Below are positions 21,901 through 29,143 of a stretch of 64,000 nt of DNA, piece after piece; positions within the stretch are counted from its first letter, which is position 1, and every line of letters starts with the position of its first letter. The stretch is taken from contig OX637352.1 of NCBI GenBank assembly GCA_951799405.1, forward strand, positions 15,882,820 to 15,946,819. The letters are read 5' to 3'. The stretch comes from Agapetus fuscipes (Eukaryota > Arthropoda > Insecta > Trichoptera > Glossosomatidae). The notes under the pieces are model-generated. The model saw only the letters and a program-made list of their open reading frames with translations, made no database searches and was not told the origin of the DNA. Made by a program: the position numbers and the translations under genes.

Positions 21901-24900
21901 GAAGGGACGACCGAGAACAGTATGGAGTGATCAGATTGAGGAGATTGTGAAAGAATGGGATACACAAAGTGAGCGTAAAAGAAGAAAATGCATGAAAAAG
22001 GTGATGGATATGAATGAATTGAAAGAGTTATGTAAGGATAGGAAAAAATGGAGGCAGCTCTGCAGAGGCTCTGGCCACCCCTAGCGGAATGGCGATAGAG
22101 TTACAGTTACAGTTATCTGTCAACTCTTGCTATTTCCGGTCAAGTCGGCAGTCATTGGTACCAACATTCAAGATTTTTTTTCGTCGTTCTGCCGAATTTT
22201 TTGTACATATTATATGGAAATGAAACTGTGAAGTTCTTCCTTCTCTTTCTTACTAATGAACATTTTCGTAAGCAAGTTGAAATAGATGTATCCCTATGTC
22301 TATTTCGTTAAAATAATTTCTAGTCCACATATGTTATTATAGTCAATGTATACAACTGTTTTACTTAATTTAAATAAAATACTTTACACATATTATTCGA
22401 CATTTAAAGGGAAGACCAATTAATTCGATTTCAATACCGTGTTTCCAGTTTTTCATTTTATTTCCCTTTTCTTTTCTTCTTCCTCTTTAATATAGCTACA
22501 ACTCAAAAACAAAGAACTACCTTTACAAGATGATGGCGACCAGCTTACAAATGGCTAGTGCAACAAGGCACTGCCTTTACAAGAGAATTGTGACCAGCAG
22601 AGTCAAATGGCTAGCACAATAAGTCACTGCATTTTCAAGAGAGTGACGACCAGCAGAGAAAGATGGCTTGCATAACAAGGTAGGTACTGCCTTTACAAGA
22701 GGATGGCGACCAGCAGAGACAAATGGCTAGCACAGTAAGGCACTGCCTTTACAAGAGAATTGTGACCAGCAGAGTCAAATGGCTATCACAACAAGGCACT
22801 GCCTTTACAAGAGGATGACAACTAAAAGAGGCAAATGGCTTGCACGACCTTCACATGTGGATGGTGATATTTTTTATTGATTGTTGATCGTAGGACACAA
22901 TTTCCGGTATTCAGGTATTCCCACATTATGCTTGGTATTTCACTTCCTTGTTGATAACGCGTATGCACACGCATTAACATACTGTGAACATGTTTTAATC
23001 TGGCGACCTTCAAATGTGTTCAGATTAGCGTGGTATGCCTGCGCATGCTGCAGCCAGGGGCGCGCACTCGCAAGGTGCAAAATAATACATATAGCATTGT
23101 TCTAATCTAATCTAAGTTGCAAATATATGTGACATTAAAGATTCACATTATATGCATTTTCCCAAGCAGACACGTATAAGTTCGCGTTGAAACATGCCGC
23201 ATGTGGACCTACAATATGAATCTCGAATGAACATACGCCCTGCAACTCCTGCCAAACTTCCCTGAAACAGGGGTGACAGTGGCAAAGTGAACCATTTTTT
23301 ACAGCATGGGTGGTCAGCCGCATACCAACCTATAAGTCAAGGAACATACACAAAAAAAATAATTAAAATCAACAAATAATAATATGTATTCCTTGACTTA
23401 TAGGTTGGTATGAGGCTGACCACCCATACTGTAAAAAATGGTTCACTTTGCCAATGTCACCCCTGTTTCAGGGAATGTCAGCAAGAGTTGCAAGGCTTAT
23501 GTTCATTTGAGGTTTGGATTTTATTTGTAAGTACACAATCAGCATTTGTAAGCGCGAACTACACGTGTTTGTTTGTGCGCATACATCTGAGAGCTTTGAA
23601 TGAATATATCCTTGCAACTTAGATTATATATTATAGATTATAGATGGACATCAAAAACTAAAGAGAAAACAAATTCTAATACAAAAAACCCTAGCCGCCA
23701 ACATTATAGATCAACCATAAAGAGTCATAATAAAAGGAAAGCTTGTATGAAGAAGGTAATGGCTCTAGAGGAAATGAAAGAAGTATGTAAGGACAGAAAG
23801 AAATGGCGGTTGATCTGTAATGTTGGCGGCTAGGGTTTATTATATCGGAATTTGTTTTCTGTTTTAGTTTTGATGTCCATACGTGTTATTATTTATTGAT
23901 TTTTAAAAATGTTGATTGATTTATGTTTTTTTCAAGTAGGATAGTAGGATTTTTCAATGTCACCCCTGTTTCAGGGAATGTCGGCAAGAGTTGCAGGGCT
24001 TATGTTCATTTGAGGTATGGATTTTATTTGTAAGTACACAATCAGCATTTGTAAGCGCGAACTACACGTGTTTGTTTGTGGGCATACATCTGAGAGCTTT
24101 GAATGAATATATCCTTGCAACTTAGATTATAGATTATAGATAGCATTCATAACTCATTTCGATATATATATTTACTTTGTTATTTGGTTTTGGCATTGTA
24201 GACTGATGTTGCCATATATATATGATGGGTGCGTCACCCCCTTGCAGGGTATTGCGCTCTACTACGCTGATACCATCGCTTCTCAAACTGCGGGCCCTCT
24301 TCCCATAAAATAATAATAATATTAGGATGATTTATTTGGTGAGCGCTGTTTTTGTGTAAATAGTGAAGATTAAAAGAAGTATGTTAAGATGGTTCGGGCA
24401 CATGGAGGGAATGAGTGATGAAAGATTGACGAAGAAAGTATAGATATGTTGCTAGAATAGATGGATGTCGCGGTAGAGGAAGACCGAGAAAAGTATTGAA
24501 GGATCAAATCTCTGAAATAGCGAATGAATGGGATATCCAGAGTCATAAATAATGGAGGACTTGTATGAAAAAGGTTATGACTCTGGATGAAATGAAAGAA
24601 GTATGCAAGGACAGGAAGAAGTGGCGGCTAATCTGCAATGCTGATTTGTAATGTTAGTTTATTAATTTGCTACATTTTTTGTATGGGAATTTTTTGACTT
24701 TTTTTGTATAGATTTCTTTTTAAGGTTTTGTTATTTTTTATACTTAAATGTTATTTATTATTCGTATTCCTTGACTTATAGGTTGGTATGAGGCTGACCA
24801 CCCATACTGTAAAAAATGGTTCACTTTGCCAATGTCACCCCTGTGTCAGGGAAGGTCGGCAAAAGTTGAGGGGCTTATGTTCATTTGAGGTTTGGATTTT

Positions 24901-27900
24901 ATTTGTAAGTACACGTTCAGCATTTTTAAGCGCAAACTACACTTGTTGGTTTGTGGGCATACATCTGAGAGCTTTAAATGAATAATATCCTTGCAACTTA
25001 GATTATAGACTATTATAGATGGGTGCGTCACCCCCTTGCAGGGTATTGCGCTCTACTACGCTGATACCATCGCTTCTCAAACTGGAGGCCCTCTATAATC
25101 TATAATCTATAATCTAAGTTGCAAGGATATATTCATTCAAAGCTCTCAGATGTATGCCCACAAACAAACACGTGTAGTTCGCGCTTACAAATGCTGATTG
25201 TGTACTTACAAATAAAATCCAAACCTCAAATGAACATAAGCCCTGCAACTCTTGCCGACATTCCCTGAAACAGGGGTGACATTGGCAAAGTGAACCATTT
25301 TTTACAGTATGGGTGGTCAGCCTCATACCAACCTATAAGTCAAGGAATTCTTAAATTATCCTCTTCTCTTAAAATAAATAATAATATTAGGATTTATTTG
25401 GTGAGCGCTGTTTTTTGTGTGAATCACAACTCAAGAGCCCTCTGCGAGCTTTGTCGTCGCTGCGAAAGCGGATCAATCACACTTGTTGCAGTGCCGCAGT
25501 AACTTGTTACAGAGCTATTAGCTGCGTAGTGTTGGGTGTGTGTTGCGTTGTTTTGGCTTTGATTTGAGACAATGAAAGGAAGTGGCGATTGATATTGGTT
25601 TTGAATAGGGCAAGTTCAACGACGATACCATGTTGAAAGCACCGAATTTAAGCAACATTGGGCGCGGATGCTACCTGGATGGGTGACCGCTAGGTACACC
25701 GCGTGTCGTTGGCATTTCTTGGACCGGTCCGTAGTCCAGTGGCAACACTTCGGACTCGTAAATGGAAGGTTGTGGATTCGAATCCCGGCGGAGCACAAAA
25801 AAATATACCATTTATATTTCCAAATGTGGTCTTCGCTGGGTTGAAAAAATTCATAAACCTTTACCAATGACCGGTCACTGAAAGGTCCATCCAACCTTAC
25901 AACAACTAGGTCTATCTATAATCTAAGCTGCAAGGATATGTTAACATTTAAGGCTCATATGAAATGCATGCCTACAGACAGGCACATGTAGGTTCGCGCC
26001 TAAACATTCTGCATGTGTGCATACAAGTAAAGAAAACCTCACATGGACATAAACCTTGCAACTCCTGCCGCCGTTCCCTGAACCGGGGTGGCATTGGCAA
26101 AAGTGAACCGATTTTTACAGCACGGGTGGTTTCTATAGCGACGACCAAGCTCGCAGAGGGCTCTTGAGGTGTGATACATACAAAAACAGCACTCACAAAA
26201 TAAATAATACTAATACATATACCTACATAAATACGTATTTGTGAGAATTAAGTTATTCAGAAGAAAAAAAGATTGAATACTATTTTGTATTGCTTTTTTG
26301 GGCTATTGTGCTCAAAATGGATATCCTGCTCCACAAAATTCAAGATTTACACTTCCATTGTTCGGCCAGTTGTGTTGTACGGATGCGAAGCCTGGAGTCT
26401 GACTCAAAAACAAGAAAAATCTCTCCAGGTCTTTGAGAACAAAATACTTCGTCGCATTCTCGGACCTGTATTTGAAGATGACAGGTGGCGTATCCGGACC
26501 AACGCGGAGCTGATGTCCGTGTTTCAAGATCCAAACATAGTGTCGGTAATGAAATCAAGAAGACTCCAGTGGGCCGGACATGTAGCACGTGCAGAGGACT
26601 CCAGGATCATCAGAACAGTCTTGGATGGTGCCCCCTCAGGTGTTAGACCACTCGGACGTCCCAGGATGCGGTGGGCAGACAACGTTGAAGCCGACGCTGA
26701 AGTTCTGGGAGTGAGGGGACCATGGAGGGAAGCAGCACAAGACAGAGAGTCCTGGAGGATTGTGGTGCGGGAGGCCCTGTGCCTTCAAGGCTTATGAGCC
26801 GAAGAAAGTAAAGTAAAGTAAAGTATTGCTTTTTTGGGGGTCGCGATATGAAAAGATTTAGATCAACGTTGTATCCAGCGCTAAACCACAGTCAGACACA
26901 GCGATTAGCCTTTGTTTTAATAACAAATATCGATAACAAAAACCACACGTTTTTTTTATTTGATTTCATAACTATAAAGGAAAGACTGGCAATGATAAAA
27001 CAAATACATAGGTATATAAAGCAAGTTCTGATACCAACAAAATTATATCTATGACATTGAAAAATACCCAACTTAACAAATACTTGAAACTTGGAAAAGA
27101 AGGTACAACAGTACCCTGAGTGCGAGTTGAAGAACATGAGTAAAGTAAAGTTTACGGAAAGTATTAAAGAGTGATTTTCTCCAAAATCTGCCGTTTTTGT
27201 TTCTTACACTTTATGGTCTTAGCGGAAGAGTTACAGTGATGAAGAAAATCAAGTTCAAACAAACAAAAACGGCAGATTTTGTTTGCAACTCATACTCAGG
27301 GTACAGGTCCGTAGTCTAATGGTTAGCGTTACGGACTTGTAATCCGTAGGTCGTTGGTTCAGTTTCCGGCGGAGCATACCAAAATCTAATCTAATCTAAG
27401 TTGCAAAGATATAGAACATTTAGGATTCACATTATGTGTATTTTCCCAAGCAGGCACGTATAAGTTCGCGCTTAAACATGCCGCATGTGAACTTGCAATA
27501 TAATAACCCAAATCTCAAATGAACAAACACCCTGTAACTCTTGCCGACCTTCCCTGAAACAGGGGTGACATTGATGAGTTAAAAAGTGCCTTTACCACAC
27601 ACCGGTCACTAAAGGTCCATCTATGATCTAAGTTGCAAAGAGTAGCATTAACATTTAAAATATTATATTAAATGCATTCCCACAAACAGACACGTGTAAG
27701 TTCGCATTTACAAATGCTGCATGTGTACTTACAAATTAAAAATATAAACCTTAAATGAACGTACCTAAGCCTTGCAACTTTTGCGCAACCTCCCCTGAAA
27801 CAGGGATGTTATTGGCAAAGTGATCCATTTTTACAGTATGGGTGGTCAGCCTCATAACAACCTATAAGTCAAGTCCTTCATTTATAAAAATACAAATTCA

Positions 27901-29143
27901 TAATCAAGGATCAACAGAGTCGGCACGGAGTTCCAAATTTGTCAATTTTACTCAATGGCCAAATGTTACAGGTCATTAGGAACCTTGTCTTGTATCCTGC
28001 CACCATTCCTCTAGGGGTGGCCGGTACCTACACACAAGTGCCTCCACTTGACTCTGTCCTTGCATACTTCTTTCATCTCATCTAATTTCATCACTCTTTT
28101 CATGCATGCTCTTCTCTTGTTTCCACTCTGTACATTCGATTCATTTGCAATTTCACTTATCTGATCAATCTATTCTTTCCTAGGTCTTCCCCTTCCACGC
28201 TTACCTACAACATTCCCTTTCTACACTTTGTTTGTCAGTCGGTCGTCATTCATCCTTTCAATATGTACAAACCATCGCATCACACTTATTTGAACTTTCA
28301 CTTTCACGCTTTCTTTTACTCCGCATTCATTCAGAACCCATTCGTTTCTTACTCTATCTTTCAGTGTTTTTCCTGACATAAGTACTTCTCATTTTTTTTT
28401 TTTTCTAAAACGTGATTTTATTTTCACAAGACTGATGTATGTCAAATTAAAATTATTAAGAAATTATTAAATATTGATAATGACCTGAGTATTGAAGGTC
28501 GAAAGTGCTTGAGGTAGAAAATATTATTGTAAAAATAAAACTACGTTTTAGAAAAAGAAAAAAATATTTGAAATAAAATGAATTTTCACTGTGTGAGTAC
28601 ACAAACCCTACAAAATCTAACTTCTCAAATGAGCCATTTCTACGGTGCATACCTTATTTACTTCTCTTTCATTCACCGTCCACGACTCGCTTCCATCCAT
28701 CAGGGTCGGCAACAATATACAACCAATAACAAAATATCCTTTAACTTTCTCCCAACAATCAAACGGGGTAAAGTCATTTGTTCTACGTCATTTGTGCGAA
28801 TTCGATTCAATAAAATAAACATTGTATACAAAGTTAACGGTAGGTAAAAAACGAGTGCAGGATTTCAAAATTACAACAATATTGCAGCGTTTCACAGCGC
28901 GCATATTCCGGAGAAAAGTGTTCGATTTTCAAAATTTAAAAATCGAATGTCGCTCGAGTGACAGGCAGGTTAAGGCCTGCCACCCGTTTTGTGGAAAATT
29001 GTTTCACTCTTGTCCCGTTTTGAAGGCGGATTGTAAATAAACATGGCGGTCACTCACTTGGCTCGCAGTGACAGCTGTCTGTCGTTTGGGCACACGAATT
29101 TGCTGGAAGAGGCGCTGGCGGAGTTGCTTGGTGATCCCATCAT
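9592..29143 (-). CDS. Rph: Rabphilin (7 exons found; at least one internal exon not located)
   Basis: Rabphilin is a Rab3/Rab27 effector on secretory and synaptic vesicles. Exons on the minus strand: 29143-29058 (start [10 protein letters not shown], then [15 protein letters not shown]), 17853-17664 (second half of the Rab-binding zinc finger, [20 protein letters not shown]), 16967-16778 (linker), 15970-15788 and 13155-13011 (C2A), 12031-11786 (end of C2A, linker, start of C2B) and 9937-9592 (C2B and stop). All located downstream junctions keep frame. Calcium-binding aspartates are visible in both C2 domains: DLTGLADPY and MDKDK in C2[11 protein letters not shown] and [10 protein letters not shown] in C2B. 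The helical part of the Rab-binding domain and the first zinc-binding cysteines are absent between 29058 and 17853, where a 200-N gap lies. The name rests on domain order (zinc finger, C2A, C2B) and on the SGAWF signature. Confidence 0.85.
9999..10236. mobile_element. MITE with CACCTTAAAGGT inverted ends
   Basis: The left end CACCTTAAAGGTAAAACTGA and the right end (complement CACCTTAAAGGTCAAACTAA) form inverted repeats of about 27 bp around a 238-bp element. A second copy lies at 42155-42401, and half a copy at 19236-19296 is interrupted by a Harbinger element. Confidence 0.8.
10283..11335. mobile_element. AATAGGGTAATT MITE split by a Tigger-like element
   Basis: 10283-10583 and 11258-11335 match the MITE at 7465-7728 on either side of the insertion. 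The shared flank is CTTTATTTTTACTA to the left and GATCCTTGAA, TGTACTCTACACAACCATA to the right. Confidence 0.75.
10584..11257 (-). mobile_element. Tigger/pogo-type DNA transposon remnant
   Basis: The 674-bp element starts CAGTGGTGCCTC and ends with the complement GAGGCACCACTG, flanked by TA at 10582-10583 and 11258-11259. The minus strand retains a piece of coding sequence ending [20 protein letters not shown], which resembles the C-terminus of Tigger/CENP-B-like transposases. The catalytic core is missing, so it could not move itself. Confidence 0.8.
11408..11660 (+). repeat. SINE-2, plus copy
   Basis: tRNA-like start GGTGGATAGCTCAGTTGGCA (box A), a deletion through the anticodon region, then the CACACCGAGGGTGTCAGAAA segment, ACTCAGCCTTCACAAT and CTTTAACTGAAGTAG. 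Same order as 51569-51782. Confidence 0.7.
11786..12031 (-). CDS. Rph: Rph exon, C2A end to C2B start
   Basis: Acceptor ATTTCCAG and donor AAATT|GTAATA. It encodes [14 protein letters not shown] (C2A close), a short linker, and [20 protein letters not shown] followed by [16 protein letters not shown], the opening of C2B. The donor GTAATA is weaker than its neighbours. Confidence 0.82.
12157..12342 (+). repeat. Family b element, 3' truncated
   Basis: Starts ATTCCTTGACTTATAGGTTG and runs to the GCGCAAACTTAAATGTGTCT segment; the 3' tail is lost. Confidence 0.75.
12371..12656. mobile_element. Fold-back element with ~80-bp arms
   Basis: 12388-12463 (GCAGCTCCCACATCTGCCGA to AAAGCACCGTGGC) is repeated in reverse complement at 12558-12645. 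About 95 bp lie between, and the outer ends are related too (GACCATGTTCTATTTG versus the complement of CAAAATACAACATGATC). Confidence 0.75.
12847..13017. repeat. Rph intron segment duplicated at 16452-16622
   Basis: About 170 bp are nearly identical to 16452-16622. It includes a fragment of RTE coding sequence ([20 protein letters not shown]) and ends at the donor of the C2A middle exon. Confidence 0.8.
13011..13155 (-). CDS. Rph: Rph exon, C2A middle
   Basis: Acceptor TCTTCCAG and donor GACAA|GTAAGC. It encodes [20 protein letters not shown], then TFP...FRITVMDKD, the C2 polybasic strand and the third calcium loop. The bases just beyond the donor belong to a segment duplicated at 16452-16622. 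Confidence 0.85.
13230..13370 (+). repeat. SINE-1, 5' truncated, plus
   Basis: Body from CCGTCCAGCCTTACAACAAC to AAATCATCCTAATAATATTATTATT tail. Confidence 0.75.
13440..15560. repeat. Long dispersed repeat (Rph intron), related to 21290-22400
   Basis: 13480-13850 (GGGGAGCGGAAACTAACATA, GATAAAATTAAAATATGAAT, TTTATAACGCGTGTTA, TTCGTTCTGCCGAG) and about 15490-15560 recur at 21300-22340. There the copy is split by a family b element and an RTE fragment. The middle (13900-14940) is AT-rich with no gene seen. Confidence 0.7.
14947..15178 (-). repeat. Family b element, minus
   Basis: The tail AATCTATAATCTAAGTTAC is at the left and the complement of TTGACTTATAGG at 15165-15176. Confidence 0.75.
15580..15725. 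repeat. Dispersed repeat, inverted copy at 36395-36550
   Basis: CATCCCATCCGGGGATGTGT, CACGCATGCAAAACGTTATA and GGCAGAAGGCCCTCCCGTGA occur here and in reverse complement at 36395-36550. It looks like part of an unidentified element next to the C2A exon. Confidence 0.65.
15788..15970 (-). CDS. Rph: Rph exon, C2A first half
   Basis: Acceptor GTTTACAG and donor CTCG|GTGAAT. It encodes a Pro-rich lead-in, then [20 protein letters not shown] and [21 protein letters not shown]2 strands 1-3 with the first calcium-loop aspartates. The region is unusually Cys-rich for a C2A. Confidence 0.8.
16030..16228 (-). repeat. SINE-2, minus
   Basis: The order on the minus strand is tRNA-like head (GGCACAGTTGGTAGAATGCT), then CCCTTCTGAGGGTGTCAGAA, then the TCATCACAGGAAATGAGTAC region and the CCCGAGGGG end. 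It abuts SINE-1 at 16229. Confidence 0.7.
16229..16447 (-). repeat. SINE-1, minus
   Basis: Body and degraded tRNA-like head (ACAACCTTCCATTCATGAGT region). It shares a fixed junction with the SINE-2 copy on its left. Confidence 0.75.
16452..16622. repeat. Duplicate of the 12847-13017 Rph intron segment
   Basis: Nearly identical to 12847-13017 apart from a few substitutions. It carries the splice-donor complement CTTACTTGTC without the exon body, so the copy is derived from the exon-flanking original. Confidence 0.8.
16778..16967 (-). CDS. Rph: Rph exon, linker
   Basis: Acceptor CTTCCAG and donor CAAA|GTGAGT. It encodes a low-complexity Ser/Arg/Ala linker ([20 protein letters not shown] and onward) between the zinc finger and C2A. 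Phase 0 in, phase 1 out, matching both neighbours. Confidence 0.75.
17030..17140 (+). mobile_element. RTE LINE 3' fragment
   Basis: Encodes the RTE tail motifs [20 protein letters not shown] and NVGG, followed by a T-rich 3' end. Confidence 0.7.
17240..17486 (+). repeat. Family b element, plus
   Basis: TTGACTTATAGGTTGGGATG to CTTTGTAACTTAGATTATAC. Confidence 0.8.
17664..17853 (-). CDS. Rph: Rph exon, Rab-binding zinc finger second half
   Basis: Acceptor CATTACAG and donor AATCAG|GTGAGA. It encodes [20 protein letters not shown] (CxxC zinc ligands and the SGAWF Rab-contact motif), then [10 protein letters not shown] and a Gly-rich stretch. 63 codons plus one base; phase 1 in implies an upstream exon ending two bases into a codon. 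Confidence 0.85.
18020..18270 (-). mobile_element. RTE LINE 3' fragment
   Basis: The minus strand encodes a broken RTE tail; the 3' end is the complement of CTGTAACTCTGTTGCCATTC at the left, shared with 5563, 44290 and other copies. Confidence 0.75.
18629..19133 (-). repeat. Composite 5S-tRNA SINE, interrupted by an assembly gap
   Basis: The left part (18629-18770) is the SINE-1 3' body. The right part (18971-19053) is the tRNA-like head, followed at 19054-19133 by the 5S-like head (complement GTTAAGCAACATTGGGCGTG, then CTTGGATGGGTAACCGC and ACACCGCGTGTC). The two parts may belong to one element or to two copies joined across the gap. Confidence 0.75.
18771..18970. other. Assembly gap, exactly 200 N
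   Basis: A round-number run of N inside a SINE. In an intact copy only about 65 bp would separate the flanks, so the true content is unknown. Open frames reported through it are artefacts. Confidence 0.98.
19134..19235 (-). mobile_element. RTE LINE 3' fragment
   Basis: Complement encodes tail motifs ([18 protein letters not shown]) near 19140-19210. Confidence 0.6.
19297..19888 (-). mobile_element. PIF/Harbinger-type transposon remnant
   Basis: The ends GGCCCTGATCGACG and (complement) GCGGGTGATCGACG are inverted repeats. It carries a minus-strand open frame (19769-19380). The element sits in the middle of a CACCTTAAAGGT MITE between TTTAA and TTTAA; the intact MITE copy at 42391-42400 reads CCTTTAAGG there. 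Confidence 0.75.
19380..19769 (-). pseudogene. HARBI1-like nuclease N-terminal fragment
   Basis: The frame begins [20 protein letters not shown], continues with [17 protein letters not shown] and [20 protein letters not shown], and then [17 protein letters not shown]. This order (R-rich WxxR segment, NYLRM, Y/FDELL, REAISPEERL) is typical of Harbinger transposase N-termini. The catalytic DDE half is missing, with the frame running into the terminal repeat, so it is a deletion derivative. Confidence 0.75.
19980..20165. repeat. Two transposon-end-like fragments with C-rich runs
   Basis: GGCCCGGATTAACCCCTCTG and CAGTGCCGGTTTTAGCACTT followed by GCGCCCTGGGCGAG resemble ends of degenerate DNA transposons. 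No partner ends found. Confidence 0.4.
20190..20538. repeat. Compound repeat shared with 54180-54540
   Basis: An unidentified ~210-bp segment (AAATTGCACAGAATCTG to CCATATAAAT) is joined to a SINE-1 3' end (GATTTATTTGGTGAGCGCG) and to the start of family b (CTTGACTTATAGGTTGG). The same three-part order occurs at 54180-54540. Confidence 0.75.
20560..21120 (-). mobile_element. RTE LINE 3' part
   Basis: Minus strand encodes [26 protein letters not shown] ([22 protein letters not shown]) and, further right, [15 protein letters not shown] segments of an RTE reverse transcriptase C-terminal region with frame breaks. Confidence 0.75.
21443..21703 (-). repeat. Family b element, minus
   Basis: Tail (CTAAT)n at the left, complement of CCTTGACTTATAGG at the right end. 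Confidence 0.8.
21798..22111 (+). mobile_element. RTE LINE 3' fragment with GTTA target duplication
   Basis: Encodes [20 protein letters not shown], then [20 protein letters not shown] and [16 protein letters not shown], ending with a (GTTACA)n tail. GTTA occurs at 21794-21797 and 22112-22115; the related sequence at 13665-13680 reads CGTGTTATCTGTC with one GTTA. Confidence 0.8.
22522..22856. repeat. Minisatellite, six ~56-bp units
   Basis: Units begin TTTACAAGAG near 22522, 22576, 22632, 22692, 22748 and 22804 and contain GACCAGCAGAG and AAATGGCTAGCAC. No coding role seen. Confidence 0.85.
23104..23343 (-). repeat. Family b element, minus
   Basis: (CTAAT)n tail left, complement of CTTGACTTATAGG right. 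Confidence 0.8.
23389..23643 (+). repeat. Family b element, plus
   Basis: Full length, ATTCCTTGACTTATAGG to the ATTATAGATTATAGAT tail; head-to-head with the copy on its left. Confidence 0.85.
23690..23835 (+). mobile_element. RTE LINE 3' fragment
   Basis: Encodes [20 protein letters not shown] and [13 protein letters not shown] with stop, then a T-rich tail. Confidence 0.75.
23958..24143 (+). repeat. Family b element, 5' truncated
   Basis: Starts at CAATGTCACCCCTGTTTCAG and keeps the 3' tail. Confidence 0.75.
24226..24302. repeat. 77-bp repeat, also at 25019-25093
   Basis: GGTGCGTCACCCCCTTGCAG, GCGCTCTACTACGCTGATAC and CATCGCTTCTCAAACTG are shared by the two sites. The identity of the element is unknown; the last phrase resembles hAT-type ends. 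Confidence 0.6.
24360..24660 (+). mobile_element. RTE LINE 3' fragment, frameshifted
   Basis: [40 protein letters not shown], then [19 protein letters not shown] and [11 protein letters not shown], with a TAA and other breaks between blocks. It follows a short SINE-1 3' end at 24310-24358. Confidence 0.75.
24764..25020 (+). repeat. Family b element, plus
   Basis: Full length from CCTTGACTTATAGG to TTAGATTATAGACTATTATAG. Confidence 0.8.
25019..25093. repeat. Second copy of the 24226-24302 repeat
   Basis: Same sequence with few differences. It lies between two family b elements in opposite orientation (tails facing each other). Confidence 0.6.
25093..25349 (-). repeat. Family b element, minus
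   Basis: Tail AATCTATAATCTATAATCT left, complement of CCTTGACTTATAGG right. Confidence 0.85.
25380..25500 (-). repeat. SINE-1 3' end fused to a LINE 3' tail piece
   Basis: TTATTTGGTGAGCGCTG to GTCGTCGCTGCGAAAGCG, followed by CACTTGTTGCAGTGCCGCAG, which belongs to the LINE 3' UTR at 8590-8632. Confidence 0.6.
25614..25917 (+). repeat. Composite SINE with best-preserved 5S-like head
   Basis: 25617-25712 matches 5S rRNA features in order: ACGATACCATGTTGAAAGCA, AATTTAAGCAACATTGGGCG, TACCTGGATGGGTGACCGC, ACACCGCGTGTCGTTGGC. After TTTCTTGGACCGGTCCGTAG comes the tRNA-Thr-like head, then the SINE-1 body up to CAACAACTAGG, where it is cut by a family b element. Confidence 0.85.
25917..26130 (-). repeat. 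Family b element, minus
   Basis: Tail at left (TCTATAATCTAAGCTGCAAG), ends within the ACAGCACGGGTGGT segment, where SINE-1 sequence resumes. It therefore looks inserted into, or recombined with, the SINE at 25614-26215. Confidence 0.7.
26129..26215 (+). repeat. SINE-1 3' end, plus
   Basis: TTCTATAGCGACGACCAAGC to AAATAATACTAATAC. It could be the 3' remainder of the copy starting at 25614. Confidence 0.7.
26285..26797 (+). mobile_element. LINE reverse transcriptase C-terminus (BovB/RTE-like), open
   Basis: A 174-codon frame encodes [20 protein letters not shown] and [20 protein letters not shown], then [27 protein letters not shown] and a C-terminal helix, a layout seen in RTE/BovB and R1-like tails. 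The 3' end is a GTAAA repeat at 26808-26824. It is distinct in sequence from the RTE family seen elsewhere here. Confidence 0.75.
27150..27295. repeat. Fragment of the fold-back family at 42721-43725
   Basis: Contains CTGCCGTTTTTGTTTCTTAC and ACTTTATGGTCTTAGC and, inverted, AACAAAAACGGCAGATTTTG, both seen in the 43-kb element. Confidence 0.65.
27304..27375 (+). repeat. tRNA-Thr(TGT)-like sequence, probably a SINE head or pseudo-tRNA
   Basis: GGTCCGTAGTCTAATGG forms box A. ACGGA-CTTGTAA-TCCGT is a perfect anticodon stem and loop with TGT. GGTTCAGTTTCC replaces the usual box B, and the end GGCGGAGC pairs with most of GGTCCGT. The T-arm is imperfect and no SINE body follows, so a working tRNA gene is unlikely but not excluded. 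Confidence 0.5.
27384..27577 (-). repeat. Family b element, minus, 5' truncated
   Basis: ATCTAATCTAATCTAAGTTG tail to the CAGGGGTGACATTG segment; a SINE-1 scrap follows at 27586-27613. Confidence 0.75.
27617..27873 (-). repeat. Family b element, minus
   Basis: Full length; the right end is the complement of CTTGACTTATAGG. Confidence 0.8.
27975..28730 (-). mobile_element. RTE LINE 3' part, rearranged
   Basis: 27975-28380 encodes on the minus strand RTE tail motifs, and 28640-28730 the [20 protein letters not shown] segment. Between them is unrelated AT-rich DNA (28390-28600). Confidence 0.65.
28740..29040. other. Rph intron 1, no recognised feature
   Basis: Sequence downstream of the Rph exon 1 donor; nothing recognisable and no candidate second exon. 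Confidence 0.4.
29058..29143 (-). CDS. Rph: Rph exon 1 (start codon)
   Basis: ATG ATG at 29143-29138 opens 28 codons ending at donor GCCAA|GTGAGT. The product [19 protein letters not shown] leads into [10 protein letters not shown], which I recall as the start of insect Rph. It is too short to stand out as an open frame. A CRE-like TGACGTCG lies just upstream at about 29180 in the 5' flank. Confidence 0.65.

Larger units (their letters stand above)
21290..22400. repeat. Second copy of the 13440-15560 repeat, with two insertions
   Basis: Shared blocks at about 21300-21380, 21705-21797 and 22112-22345 line up with 13480-13850 and 15490-15560. The breaks are a family b element (21443-21703) and an RTE fragment (21798-22111). 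Confidence 0.75.

Noticed and set aside
22522..22856. CRISPR-like array
   Set aside because: Units are contiguous degenerate tandem repeats without unique spacers, in an animal genome.
25617..25712. A functional 5S rRNA gene
   Set aside because: Shortened and diverged in the middle, and always followed by the SINE tRNA-like module.
26285..26797. Host gene on the plus strand (174 codons)
   Set aside because: Motifs YGCEAWSL and GRPRMRWAD are non-LTR reverse transcriptase C-terminal hallmarks.
27304..27375. Functional tRNA-Thr gene
   Set aside because: The T-arm is imperfect and box B deviates; the sequence fits a SINE head or pseudo-tRNA better.
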